From a virus, in the IMG/VR virus record IMGVR_UViG_3300000563_000013, positions 1 through 25,567 of that record: a DNA stretch of 25,567 bases. One strand, given 5' to 3'. The notes under the pieces are model-generated. The model did no database searches. It was given only the letters and a program-made list of their open reading frames with translations, and had not been told where the DNA came from. Position 1 is the stretch's first letter; each line of letters starts with the position of its first letter. Position numbers and translations under genes: made by a program. Of the stretch, positions 1-8,118 are shown in pieces.

Positions 1-723
1 GTTTTAAATGAAGACTTGCCTTGGGCATATCCACTAATTCCAAAGTTTTTTCACGCATATCCTAAAGTCGGTGAAATCGTAAGGATTTTCATTGAAGATA
101 TTAGATATCCTAAAAGGTCGAGGTTTTGGATGGGTTCGGTTATATCACAACCACATAAAATAAATTTTGATTCTATTTATACCGCACAATCAACAACTGA
201 TATGGCACTTACGAATCCGGAAAAAGCACCATCCACTTTCCCGGATGCCGAAGGCGTGTTTCCTAAAAAAACAGATATTGCTTTAGTTGGTAGAAAAAAT
301 ACTGACATCATATTAAGAAATAATGAAATACACATTAGAACCGGAAAACATTTTGATGGCGAACCATTAAAACTAAACATTTTAAACCCTTCAACATTTT
401 CACAAGTTTTCGAAGAAGATGATGGTGATTTCAGAAGTAGTACGGTTGTTTTAAGTGATAAAATTGCTTTAATATCTCACGATGGAAATCCAAAATTCAG
501 GGCATCTGAATTAGATAAAGAAGACAGGGATGATATTTTCGAAAGAGGTCATCCATTGGCAAGGGCAGATGTTTTGGTTAAGGCAATGAATATTATGAGA
601 AATGCAATTATACAACACATACACGGTTACGCCACAATACCACCAGATAAAAATGATGTTATAAATGAATTAGAAAACATCAATTTTGAAGCAATCATAC
701 AAAAGAACATCGTTATAAATTAA
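1..723 (+). CDS. 5: Baseplate central hub protein, gp5-like OB-fold (5' partial)
   Basis: The reading frame is open from base 1, so the true start lies outside the window; a TTG at 16 is only an internal codon. About 240 residues are visible. The start (LPWAYPLIPKFF, then a VGEIVRIF strand and FWMGSVISQP) matches the layout of the T4 gp5 N-terminal OB-fold, where an LPW segment is followed by a G-x-x-V strand and a short strand ending in G. T4 gp5 then carries a lysozyme domain and a beta-helix. Here the protein ends soon after a segment HPLARADVLVKAMNIMRNAI with no lysozyme domain, so it would be a hub adaptor without cell-wall hydrolase activity. It converges on the tail tube gene across a shared terminator. 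The OB-fold assignment is by pattern only; another hub OB-fold protein is possible. Confidence 0.55.
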   Translation, partial: VLNEDLPWAYPLIPKFFHAYPKVGEIVRIFIEDIRYPKRSRFWMGSVISQPHKINFDSIYTAQSTTDMALTNPEKAPSTFPDAEGVFPKKTDIALVGRKNTDIILRNNEIHIRTGKHFDGEPLKLNILNPSTFSQVFEEDDGDFRSSTVVLSDKIALISHDGNPKFRASELDKEDRDDIFERGHPLARADVLVKAMNIMRNAIIQHIHGYATIPPDKNDVINELENINFEAIIQKNIVIN

Positions 724-755
724 AAAATCAACAAGCAACAGTGCCTGTTGATTTT
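724..755. terminator. Bidirectional hairpin terminator between hub and tube genes
   Basis: A stem of AAAATCAACA (724-733) pairs with TGTTGATTTT (746-755). After one mismatch two more pairs form around a 6-base loop. T runs follow on both strands. It sits between the ends of convergent genes, so it can stop transcription from both sides. Confidence 0.8.
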
Positions 756-779
756 TTTTTCACCAATATTTTGGTTTTC

Positions 780-1268
780 TTAATAGTTAAGAATACATCT
801 CCAAGGCTGAATGGTAAGGGTAATATTTGTTAATTCATCATTACCGTAGTCGTTTTCACCAAAATCAATACTAACAATTTGACATTGCTCTAAAAAGAAT
901 TTAGCTACTTCAACACCAGTGGGATCAAGCTCTTTTAGTATAATGTTTTTCTTATATCCAGCAGCATAACCCATACGACCAGTTAAAGATTCTGCATGTA
1001 ATCTAACCCATTCCATCAACTGTACTGCCGTAGAAGGACCAATGGTGTCTAGGAAAGTAATTGATTGTTCTTGCCATTGATATCTACCTGCAACATATTG
1101 CATCTCATTCATAAATGGGATTTCAACTTTATTGATGTTAAGTTCTGGCCTGTTGAATTCCTGTACTTTCCAAACTTCAATCCCCAATTCATCTGGAAAT
1201 TCTGCAAAAAACCTATTCACCCTTTTAGGTTCGTACTCAAATGGAATACCTCTTAATAATTCGCTCAT
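780..1268 (-). CDS. 19: Tail tube protein, gp19-like
   Basis: At 162 residues this equals the usual size of T4 gp19 (163). The order of features also fits: an N-terminal RFFAEF strand, a central VEIPFMNEMQYVAGRYQW segment corresponding to the T4 IPVGFMNRKINVAGDRTF region, a helix VQLMEWVRLHAES, a YKKNIIL strand, and a terminal LTNITLTIQPW strand. The product polymerises into the inner tube through which DNA passes and around which the sheath assembles. The sheath gene lies upstream on the same strand but is separated by an endonuclease gene read the other way. The ATG has an A/T-rich leader with no Shine-Dalgarno motif, and a late-type element lies 62 bases upstream (1331-1339). Confidence 0.85.
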   Translation of the reverse strand: MSELLRGIPFEYEPKRVNRFFAEFPDELGIEVWKVQEFNRPELNINKVEIPFMNEMQYVAGRYQWQEQSITFLDTIGPSTAVQLMEWVRLHAESLTGRMGYAAGYKKNIILKELDPTGVEVAKFFLEQCQIVSIDFGENDYGNDELTNITLTIQPWRCILNY

Positions 1269-1287
1269 AATATTTTAATTTTTATAT

Positions 1288-1318
1288 TTGTATTTATTCA
1301 AAAAATTTATTATCTTTG
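1288..1318 (+). promoter_or_regulatory. Host-type (Bacteroidetes) promoter for the Vsr-like endonuclease
   Basis: TTG (1288-1290) is followed after exactly 20 bases by TATCTTTG (1311-1318). This fits the Bacteroidetes primary-sigma form with TTG near -33 and TAnnTTTG near -7. A start near 1325 would give a leader of about 20 bases. The same 20-base spacing recurs at 10891 and 15426. Confidence 0.75.
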
Positions 1319-1330
1319 CACATTCTTTGT

Positions 1331-1339
1331 TATAAATAC
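1331..1339 (-). promoter_or_regulatory. Late-type element GTATTTATA upstream of tail tube gene
   Basis: The minus strand reads GTATTTATA, 62 bases before the tube ATG. On the plus strand the same bases read TATAAATAC, the T4 late core, 7 bases before the endonuclease ATG, so this copy alone does not settle direction. Copies with no plus-strand gene to serve (18642, 23974) favour the minus reading. Confidence 0.5.
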
Positions 1340-1346
1340 TAACAAA

Positions 1347-2798
1347 ATGAAAAAAAGTGAACTAATTCAATATTTTACCCAAAACAATAAATCTGGTTAT
1401 AAAACAAGGGAAATACACGTAAAGAAAAATTTTCCTGAATTATTGGATGATATTGAAAAATATAATGAGACGTTTTTTTCTAAAGAAAAATTAGTTTTTA
1501 GTCAAAAACTATATCATTTTCTCTATGATGTTAAGGAAATACCGTTATGTGAACATTGTGGGGGTAAAATGAAATGGAGGGGTGTGTTTACTGAAGGTTA
1601 TTTGAAATATTGTTCAAGGGTTTGTAATGATAAAAGCAAACACCGAATAATGAGAATGAAAAAAACCAATATGAAAAGATATGGTGTGGATTCAGTTCTT
1701 CAAAATTCGGATATAATGAATAAAAAATGGGAGACAATTAATGGTAAAATCACAAAAAAATTTGAAGAATTGGGTTATATAATACTCAACTCAAATAAAA
1801 TTGAATTATTGATAAAACACCCAGATGGACACACTTTTACTATCAATCGGAAAATTGCAATAAATCGTTTAAATGCGGGTTGTGAAATATCAACAAAACT
1901 TCTACCAATATCATCACAAATTTCCACATATGAAATTGAATTAAGAAATTTCATTGATAGTCTTGGTGTTTCATATTATATTAATGATAGAAAAATAATA
2001 AAACCTAAAGAGATTGATATCTATATTCCATCCAAAAAAATTGGTATCGAATTCAATGGACTTTATTGGCACAGTGAATATTTTGTTGAAAATGACTATC
2101 ATAAAAATAAACATAAATTAGCAAAAAAAAATAATATTGAATTAATACAAATTTTTGAAGATGAATGGATTTTAAAAAAAAATGTCGTAAAATCAATAAT
2201 AAAAAATAGGTTGGGTTTTGTCAATAAAAAACATTTTGCAAGAAAATGTAAAATTAAAGAAGTTAACAGTTCAATTGTAAATGAATTTCTTAATAAAAAC
2301 CACATACAAGGTTATGTGGCATCTAAAATTAACATTGCATTATATCATAATGATGAGATTGTTTCTGTAATGACATTCGGACCTCAAAGAAAATCATTGG
2401 GTGCAAGAAAAAAAAAGAACTCTTATGAAATGTTAAGATTTTGTAACAAAACAAATCTATTGGTTGTTGGTGGTGCAAGTAAATTATTCAAGTATTTCTT
2501 AAAAAAATATGATGTAAATGAAGTTGTAACATATGCAGACATTAGATATTTTAATGGTGGTTCATACGAAAAAATGGGTTTTACATATCATTCAATAACA
2601 AAACCGAATTATTGGTATGTTTTTAAAGATACAATCACAAAAAAACATAGGTTTAATTTCAGAAAAGACGTGTTGGTAAAACAAGGATTTGATAAAACTA
2701 AAACGGCACATCAAATTATGCTTGAAAGAAAAATTCCTAGAATTTACGATTGTGGTAATCATAAATACATTTATAAAACAAACCCCCAACAAAAATGA
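1347..2798 (+). CDS. Free-standing homing endonuclease: zinc finger, Vsr-like nuclease, GNAT-like domain
   Basis: This 483-residue protein is likely a mobile DNA endonuclease. Residues 68-93 hold a four-cysteine zinc site (CEHC, then CSRVC). A recognition-type segment RMKKTNMKRYGVDSVLQN follows at about 103-120. Residues 193-275 resemble the Vsr/EDxHD nuclease fold: E196, then EIDIYIPSKKIGIEFNGLYW with D224 and E235, H242 and later H252/H256, ending IQIFEDEW. Residues 297-430 form a separate GNAT-like domain that is shared with the GIY-YIG endonuclease at 18884-20389. The gene sits antisense between tail tube and sheath genes, a typical homing-endonuclease location. It has its own host-type promoter and terminator. 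Nuclease activity is inferred from motif layout; the role of the C-terminal domain is unknown. Confidence 0.7.
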   Translation: MKKSELIQYFTQNNKSGYKTREIHVKKNFPELLDDIEKYNETFFSKEKLVFSQKLYHFLYDVKEIPLCEHCGGKMKWRGVFTEGYLKYCSRVCNDKSKHRIMRMKKTNMKRYGVDSVLQNSDIMNKKWETINGKITKKFEELGYIILNSNKIELLIKHPDGHTFTINRKIAINRLNAGCEISTKLLPISSQISTYEIELRNFIDSLGVSYYINDRKIIKPKEIDIYIPSKKIGIEFNGLYWHSEYFVENDYHKNKHKLAKKNNIELIQIFEDEWILKKNVVKSIIKNRLGFVNKKHFARKCKIKEVNSSIVNEFLNKNHIQGYVASKINIALYHNDEIVSVMTFGPQRKSLGARKKKNSYEMLRFCNKTNLLVVGGASKLFKYFLKKYDVNEVVTYADIRYFNGGSYEKMGFTYHSITKPNYWYVFKDTITKKHRFNFRKDVLVKQGFDKTKTAHQIMLERKIPRIYDCGNHKYIYKTNPQQK

Positions 2799-2812
2799 TG
2801 GGGGTTTGTTTT
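2775..2812. terminator. Strong bidirectional terminator after endonuclease and sheath genes
   Basis: A perfect 13-base-pair stem, AAAACAAACCCCC (2775-2787) with GGGGGTTTGTTTT (2800-2812), encloses a 12-base loop and has T runs in both directions. The endonuclease stop codon (2796-2798) lies in the loop, so the last codons of that gene form part of the hairpin. The sheath gene ends just to the right. Confidence 0.85.
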
Positions 2813-2825
2813 TTCTTTATTGATT

Positions 2826-5576
2826 TTATATGTCTTGGAATGCAGCACCTGCCGGTGTGATATTAAATGTGATTCCAATATATTCAACAGACCTTGTTGG
2901 CCTAATTGAAATTTCACCATAAAGTTCGTTTCTTTCACGAGTTTCTGGTGTGTTAATACTATCATCCATTTTAATATCAAATGCTTCCAAACCTCTTTCT
3001 CTTTGAATTGCATCTAATACTGGGATTGCTTTTGAAAGGAATTGGTCAATTGTTGTTTCATCATTTTGTTCAAATAACAACCTAACTGCGATGTTAGAAA
3101 TAAGAACTTTAATTTGAAGCAACAACCTACGAACATTAATTCTATCTAACGCACTTTCTCTAACCTGTAATGTTTTCTGACCAAAGATAACCGTTCCGGT
3201 GTCAGCAAAATCAGCCATAGGGTTGATTCTGTTTGAATAAAGCACATCTCTCGCATCTTGTGATAAACGATATCTTGACCTCAACGCACCCGTTGCACCT
3301 CGTTGTATACCTGCTGGCGCATACCAAGGGAATTTACTGTTATCGGTAAATGCAATTGAAGCAACAACTTCACCTGTTGGTGGAATGAAAACGTTAATAC
3401 CGTTATCAATATCTCTTACTTGTATCCAAGGGAAGTATGTTGCAGAATAGTTAGAATCGATGTTTGCGATATCCAATAAATCAGCAACTTCTTTGGCAGA
3501 ACGAACATCATTTCTATCATTTCCGATTAATTGATTAATATCAATATCGGGAGAATCGATGATATATAAACTATCTGCCCTCTCTTCTTCAATCATTTCA
3601 ATTGTTCTCTGAACTAAAATGTTGTGGTCTGACCAATTAATGCCCGGAGTTGAGAACAAGTTAATAGTAACGCTTTCAGGATTTGAGTATGTTTGAATAG
3701 CTGTTTCCCAAGCCTGGAAATCGGTTCTTGGTGTTTGATTTGTAGGCACGCCATCAAAAATACCACCTTGTCTGTAAAGGTCGGTGTTTGACCTACTATT
3801 TCTATGAACATCCCATCCATCAAAACCACCTGCAGGAACTAATGTGAATTTTCTTGTATTTAATTCATTATACGCTGAAGTCGGTTGTAAGGTGTCTGTA
3901 CCTCTGAAAGTATCTGCACCACCTTCAAATTCACCAAATTCAAACGTTTTACCACTAACACCAGAATCCATATGGAAACCTTTGGTTTTCTTAAAGTTGC
4001 TTGGATCGGCTTCTTCACTAAAACCATTAAAATTAAAGAAATTCTGATTAATGCCTGTTACAGTAATTCCTTCAGCAGCATAACCTAATGGCGAAATACC
4101 TAAAAATACTCTTTGTGGTCTTTCATCAGGTAAATGTTCTGTTTTATAAAAGATTTTTGGTGGAATACCTTCTACATTATCGTCACCAGTAACACCGCTT
4201 TCAAAGTTATTGAACCAATAACCTTCAAAACCCGCAGGGAATGAATCTTCTGCAATATCTTCAGCAATTTCAAGCATTACATATTCACTTCTTAAAGTAT
4301 ATTCACCATCAACAGTACCAATTCTGTTACCAATAAATGTTGACGTACCTTTAATTAACGAACATCTTGTATATGATTCCAATACTTCAGGGTTTGCATC
4401 TGTGTCATTAAAGTCACGAATCATCACATTAAACTCACGTGCAATAGGGTCGATATTGGTAATACTAATTTTGATTTCCCTGTTAGCGGCATCTCCATCT
4501 GAAATAGATATAAATCTGAATAATCTGTCGATTTCATTACCCCTTAATTGTGATACAACCCAAGGAGTTTCAGGTGTTTTAAATTGTGTTCTATAATCAC
4601 TAAACACATCTGAATCAGCTTCAATTAATTCGGTGTTGATGCCATACGCCAAACCATCGGCATCAAGTTTTTTAATTAATTCAGGATAAACCGATTCAAC
4701 CCATAATTTAGTGTTTTTTCCTTTTGGTTTATTTCCTAAAACATTGCTAATAAAGTCCGGTGAATTCGGATTTAATGAAACTTCATATGTTGAAGGAATA
4801 TCGGGATCCCCATGTGTATTTTCTGATGCTTCAAGTGTGAATTCACCAAATAAATCACCAGTACCAACATCTGTTTGGTTGTCAATAATTTCCAATTCTG
4901 TTGCATCAAATGTTGTTTGAGGTGCTTGGTCTACAATATCTTCAACCCTACCACGACTTCTGATAACAGCCAACACCATATCTTCATATTCGGTGTATGA
5001 TTTACCAGTTATTGTGCTAACCTCATCAGTTACTTCACCTTCACCTGTTTCTGGGTCATATATTGTAACCGTGAATTCGTGTAATTCACCTTCAAAAGTA
5101 CTGTTTTGCTTTTCAAATCCACTAAAAAAAGTGCCTGTATCACCTGTCGCAGATAATGTGACACCCAAATAAGTGTTTCCACTAAATGGTACGTTTGTGT
5201 TTGTGTCAGTAGTTGTTACACCGGTTGTTGATAAATCAACACCAGCATCTAAAGTAATTGCCCACGCAGTTCCGGCATTATAGCCGCTCATACCCAAAAC
5301 TCTGGTTACATAAAGTTGATTTGATTCCTCTAAATAACCATTTGCAACATAAGGTAGTTGATATTGCAAATCACCATTTGGAAATCTTTGAATGCTTTGT
5401 CTACCAAATTTTCTTCTGAATAGTGTTTTGTCTTGTACAAAAACTGGTTCAAAAGCAGGTCCTTTTTGTGTTTCACCAACAAGACCAAGTGTGGTAATAC
5501 CAACATTTCTAGTTACAAATGTTAAATCTCTTTCCCTGAATTTTACTCCGGGAGACGTAAATACAAATTCTGCCAT
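2826..5576 (-). CDS. 18: Contractile tail sheath protein, gp18-like
   Basis: This 916-residue protein starts FTSPGVKFRERDLTFV and continues with GLVGETQKGPAFEPVFVQD, the N-terminal arrangement of T4-type sheath proteins. It ends with EISIRPTRSVEYIGITFNIT, the conserved C-terminal strand region. The segment near residues 760-800 (YAPAGIQRGA, then LSQDARDVLYSNRINPMADF) is the sheath core motif found from gp18 to other contractile systems. Sheath subunits stack around the tube and contract to drive it through the host envelope. T4 gp18 has 659 residues, so about 250 extra lie in the middle (roughly residues 120-500), probably as outward-facing protrusion domains. It has its own late-type element (5626-5634) and shares a terminator with the endonuclease downstream. 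Confidence 0.92.
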   Translation of the reverse strand: MAEFVFTSPGVKFRERDLTFVTRNVGITTLGLVGETQKGPAFEPVFVQDKTLFRRKFGRQSIQRFPNGDLQYQLPYVANGYLEESNQLYVTRVLGMSGYNAGTAWAITLDAGVDLSTTGVTTTDTNTNVPFSGNTYLGVTLSATGDTGTFFSGFEKQNSTFEGELHEFTVTIYDPETGEGEVTDEVSTITGKSYTEYEDMVLAVIRSRGRVEDIVDQAPQTTFDATELEIIDNQTDVGTGDLFGEFTLEASENTHGDPDIPSTYEVSLNPNSPDFISNVLGNKPKGKNTKLWVESVYPELIKKLDADGLAYGINTELIEADSDVFSDYRTQFKTPETPWVVSQLRGNEIDRLFRFISISDGDAANREIKISITNIDPIAREFNVMIRDFNDTDANPEVLESYTRCSLIKGTSTFIGNRIGTVDGEYTLRSEYVMLEIAEDIAEDSFPAGFEGYWFNNFESGVTGDDNVEGIPPKIFYKTEHLPDERPQRVFLGISPLGYAAEGITVTGINQNFFNFNGFSEEADPSNFKKTKGFHMDSGVSGKTFEFGEFEGGADTFRGTDTLQPTSAYNELNTRKFTLVPAGGFDGWDVHRNSRSNTDLYRQGGIFDGVPTNQTPRTDFQAWETAIQTYSNPESVTINLFSTPGINWSDHNILVQRTIEMIEEERADSLYIIDSPDIDINQLIGNDRNDVRSAKEVADLLDIANIDSNYSATYFPWIQVRDIDNGINVFIPPTGEVVASIAFTDNSKFPWYAPAGIQRGATGALRSRYRLSQDARDVLYSNRINPMADFADTGTVIFGQKTLQVRESALDRINVRRLLLQIKVLISNIAVRLLFEQNDETTIDQFLSKAIPVLDAIQRERGLEAFDIKMDDSINTPETRERNELYGEISIRPTRSVEYIGITFNITPAGAAFQDI

Positions 5577-5625
5577 AATAATAAATATTTATTTTTTTCT
5601 TATTCTTCGTTATTAATATTTTTTA

Positions 5626-5634
5626 TATAAATAC
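5626..5634 (-). promoter_or_regulatory. Late-type element GTATTTATA upstream of tail sheath gene
   Basis: The minus strand reads GTATTTATATAAAAAATATT, 49 bases before the sheath ATG. Read on the plus strand it is TATAAATAC, pointing at the gene starting at 5777. Confidence 0.5.
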
Positions 5635-5652
5635 TAAATAAAAAACGAAAAA

Positions 5653-5738
5653 TCAGTAAAATGTAGATGGCGACCAATCTTTTAAACAAAAAACATATAT
5701 GTCTTGCAAGTAATTACAGTATTTTGTAATTTTACTGA
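5653..5738. other. Palindrome cluster between divergent virion genes
   Basis: TCAGTAAAAT (5653-5662) is the exact reverse complement of ATTTTACTGA (5729-5738). Between them are three perfect palindromes nearly end to end: ACATATATGT (5693-5702), CTTGCAAG (5703-5710) and GTAATTAC (5710-5717). A hairpin AATTACA (5712-5718) with TGTAATT (5725-5731) overlaps the outer stem, so the two folds exclude each other. It lies between the divergent sheath gene and the gene at 5777. It may be a protein-binding hub, a structured leader or an origin; the sequence does not decide. Confidence 0.45.
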
Positions 5739-5752
5739 AAATTTATTATTAA

Positions 5753-5761
5753 CTATTTATA
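5753..5761 (+). promoter_or_regulatory. Late-type element CTATTTATA upstream of the 5777 gene
   Basis: CTATTTATA ends 15 bases before the ATG at 5777, followed by AAAAAA as in the minus-strand copies. It is in the same orientation relative to its gene as the copies upstream of sheath, gp15, gp13, scaffold and protease. Confidence 0.5.
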
Positions 5762-5776
5762 AAAAAGTTTGTTATA

Positions 5777-8116
5777 ATGAATAAATCACAAAGGATTAGA
5801 TTGAATCCAAACAATCCAAATGAAGATAAGTATTTAAAAATTAAACTCGAACAAAACGTTGATAAATTGGAGTTTTTAACACTTAAATTAAATACTAGAG
5901 ATGTTTATGAAACAACCAACTCCGATTTTGGTATTTTAGTTGGGAGGGTTATTGCAAACGATGGTGTTGGTATACCAAATGCCAAGATATCCATATTTAT
6001 TCCATTAGATGAAGAAGACGAGAGTAATGGTGAAATACGTGGTTTATATCCATATAAAACACCAAGAGATAAAAACTTTGATGGCAAGCGATATAATTTA
6101 CTTCCGAGAGTAGGTGAGTTTGACCACGAAACAAGATCATATAAACCCAGACAACCATTTGGTAGTTTTCCAACCAAACCAGAATTAATTACCAATAAAA
6201 CATTAATGGGGGTTTATAAAAAATACTATAAATACAGTACTATAACAAACGAATTTGGTGATTATATGATTTTTGGTGCACCTGTTGGAGTGTTTGACGT
6301 ACATTTGAGTGTCGATATCACAGACATTGGTGAGTATAGTATGACACCACCAGTAATGATAAAACAATTAGGTTATTCTGAAAATCTATTTATTGAAAAC
6401 GGCACTAAAATTATACCTAGTTCGGATTTGGATGATTTACCAAACATCGAAACACAAGAAATTTCTGTAGACATCAGGCCGTTTTGGGGGAATGCAGACG
6501 ATTTTGAAATCGGAATAACAAGACAAGATTTCAGAATTAGAGCACAATTAGTAAACACATTTACTGTTTTTGGTACTTCTTTTACTGATGGTGAAGAAAG
6601 TACGTGGGGGAGTTCACACGATGAATATTTAATAAGAAGATTATATAGATTGAGTGGTGATTTCATAACAATCGATGGTGATGGTAAAGTAGTGGAAGGG
6701 GATAACGATGGTAGTGTACATGACAATTTTAGTATTACATCTAAAAGAATTGGTAGAATTAGTGAAAATATATTTTACATACCAAATACAGTTTCAGATG
6801 AAACCATTAAAAACAATGAATTAGACCCCAATGGAAACGATTTTTCTTTAATGGATAATACCGAATATTCTTCATTTAAGAAAGATGGTGATTTTGTGTA
6901 TATTATTCCGTGTAATAGAAAAAAAATTATAATAAACGAATTCGGTGATCTTGTTGAAGTACCGCCGGACGAACCAAGAGGCGTGTTTATTGAATTTAAA
7001 GGCTATATGACGTTTGATTATGATGACAGTGGATTAGATATCTCACTTGAACAATCAATTAGGAGTATAACGTTAAATAATGCAAGACCAAAAGTTAAAA
7101 TTCCACAAGTTGCCGATAGAAACGAAACCTTTAAAATATTTGGTTATCCTGCAGAAGAACCAACCCTAGGAAATAGAACCACAGAACCAGATGAAGAGAT
7201 TGGTATTGAATTGACGTCTATATGGAGAAACCAATTCAAGACATTTGAAGGCGGGGAATTTTATACTGTATCAAAATTTCATCCAACAATTAGAAATGGA
7301 GGTGGTAATGCCGCTCAAACATATGACGATGGTTTTTTAGGTGCTGATATAATAAATGATTTAACATTAACACCTGATCCAGTAAATCCATTTAGAACTG
7401 TGGGGTTAATTGGGACAAGGGGGTTTGTTAGTTCTGTTGATTCTGACGGAAATACGATAATACAACATAGAACAGCAGATTTTCCTAATAATGCAACCCA
7501 AGTTAATTATTTTGCACCAATTGTTTTTGACGAACCAGTTTTTGGTAGTAATTGGCTTAATTTTGCACTTTATTTACCACAATACGTTCATTCAAACCCA
7601 CAAGGTTTACATCCAAGTATGTTTAATGTGAAATCAAGCACATATTTTACACACGATATAAGAAGAATTTTTAGGTATTTACCTCCGGGTTTGACCGACC
7701 CCGTTACCTTATATCAACCTTTAGTTGCGGGTTTGGATTATTATCTTCCAAACACTCAATTACTTGGTGGTGGTGTTGTTGATACGTCAAGGTTTCTTCG
7801 CTCAGACATTCATTGGACTGATTTTGTGAAAGTGTCAAGAGAAGATTTGAGTGAAATAATTAAAAAAATCGAAAGTGAAGATGGTTTAAAAAAAGGTTTT
7901 ACGAGTTTAAATGTAGATTTATCGAGTGATTTTAGAAATGGTATGTTTACGACATCTGATGAAGATGATTTGTTTTTCGGAAAAGACCCGTGTCCCTTCA
8001 ATGGAGGTAAGATTTTGGGTGTTCCAAGCAACGACCCTGATGATTTAACATATTTTTTCAGAGGACATAGTGGTGCTGATTGTATTATGTATTTAAAAAA
8101 ACTTGGTTTTATATAA
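5777..8116 (+). CDS. Large probable virion protein with carboxypeptidase-regulatory-like domain
   Basis: This 779-residue protein has no family I can name. Residues 50-180 look like a carboxypeptidase regulatory-like (transthyretin/Ig) fold: FGILVGRVIANDGVGIPNAK with the G-x-V ... G-x-P-x-A pattern, and later TITNEFGDYMIFGAPVGVFD, the T-x-x-x-G-x-Y/F ... P-x-G pattern closing such a domain. About 70 residues that look like an excursion (about 80-150) sit between the halves. The rest is acidic and rich in N, D and F, with no signal peptide or membrane span. It is the first of three plus-strand genes between sheath and gp15, and a late-type element sits at its start, so a structural role (tail, neck or fibre decoration) is inferred from context. 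A host-attachment role is possible but unproven. Confidence 0.6.
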   Translation: MNKSQRIRLNPNNPNEDKYLKIKLEQNVDKLEFLTLKLNTRDVYETTNSDFGILVGRVIANDGVGIPNAKISIFIPLDEEDESNGEIRGLYPYKTPRDKNFDGKRYNLLPRVGEFDHETRSYKPRQPFGSFPTKPELITNKTLMGVYKKYYKYSTITNEFGDYMIFGAPVGVFDVHLSVDITDIGEYSMTPPVMIKQLGYSENLFIENGTKIIPSSDLDDLPNIETQEISVDIRPFWGNADDFEIGITRQDFRIRAQLVNTFTVFGTSFTDGEESTWGSSHDEYLIRRLYRLSGDFITIDGDGKVVEGDNDGSVHDNFSITSKRIGRISENIFYIPNTVSDETIKNNELDPNGNDFSLMDNTEYSSFKKDGDFVYIIPCNRKKIIINEFGDLVEVPPDEPRGVFIEFKGYMTFDYDDSGLDISLEQSIRSITLNNARPKVKIPQVADRNETFKIFGYPAEEPTLGNRTTEPDEEIGIELTSIWRNQFKTFEGGEFYTVSKFHPTIRNGGGNAAQTYDDGFLGADIINDLTLTPDPVNPFRTVGLIGTRGFVSSVDSDGNTIIQHRTADFPNNATQVNYFAPIVFDEPVFGSNWLNFALYLPQYVHSNPQGLHPSMFNVKSSTYFTHDIRRIFRYLPPGLTDPVTLYQPLVAGLDYYLPNTQLLGGGVVDTSRFLRSDIHWTDFVKVSREDLSEIIKKIESEDGLKKGFTSLNVDLSSDFRNGMFTTSDEDDLFFGKDPCPFNGGKILGVPSNDPDDLTYFFRGHSGADCIMYLKKLGFI

Positions 8117-8118
8117 TT

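Noticed and set aside
1290-1298. GTATTTATT on plus upstream of the Vsr-like endonuclease
   Set aside because: It overlaps the spacer of the much better host-type promoter and is 48 bases from the start codon; a second late element is possible but weak.
6227-6235. Exact TATAAATAC copy inside the 5777 gene
   Set aside because: It is within a well-supported coding frame (codons for Y-Y-K-Y) with no gene start nearby on either strand; probably chance.
8080-8118. Upstream start for the second gene of the 5777 unit
   Set aside because: It would overlap the first gene by 37 bases and add a hydrophobic leader; the ATG at 8119 fits the spacing of other genes here.
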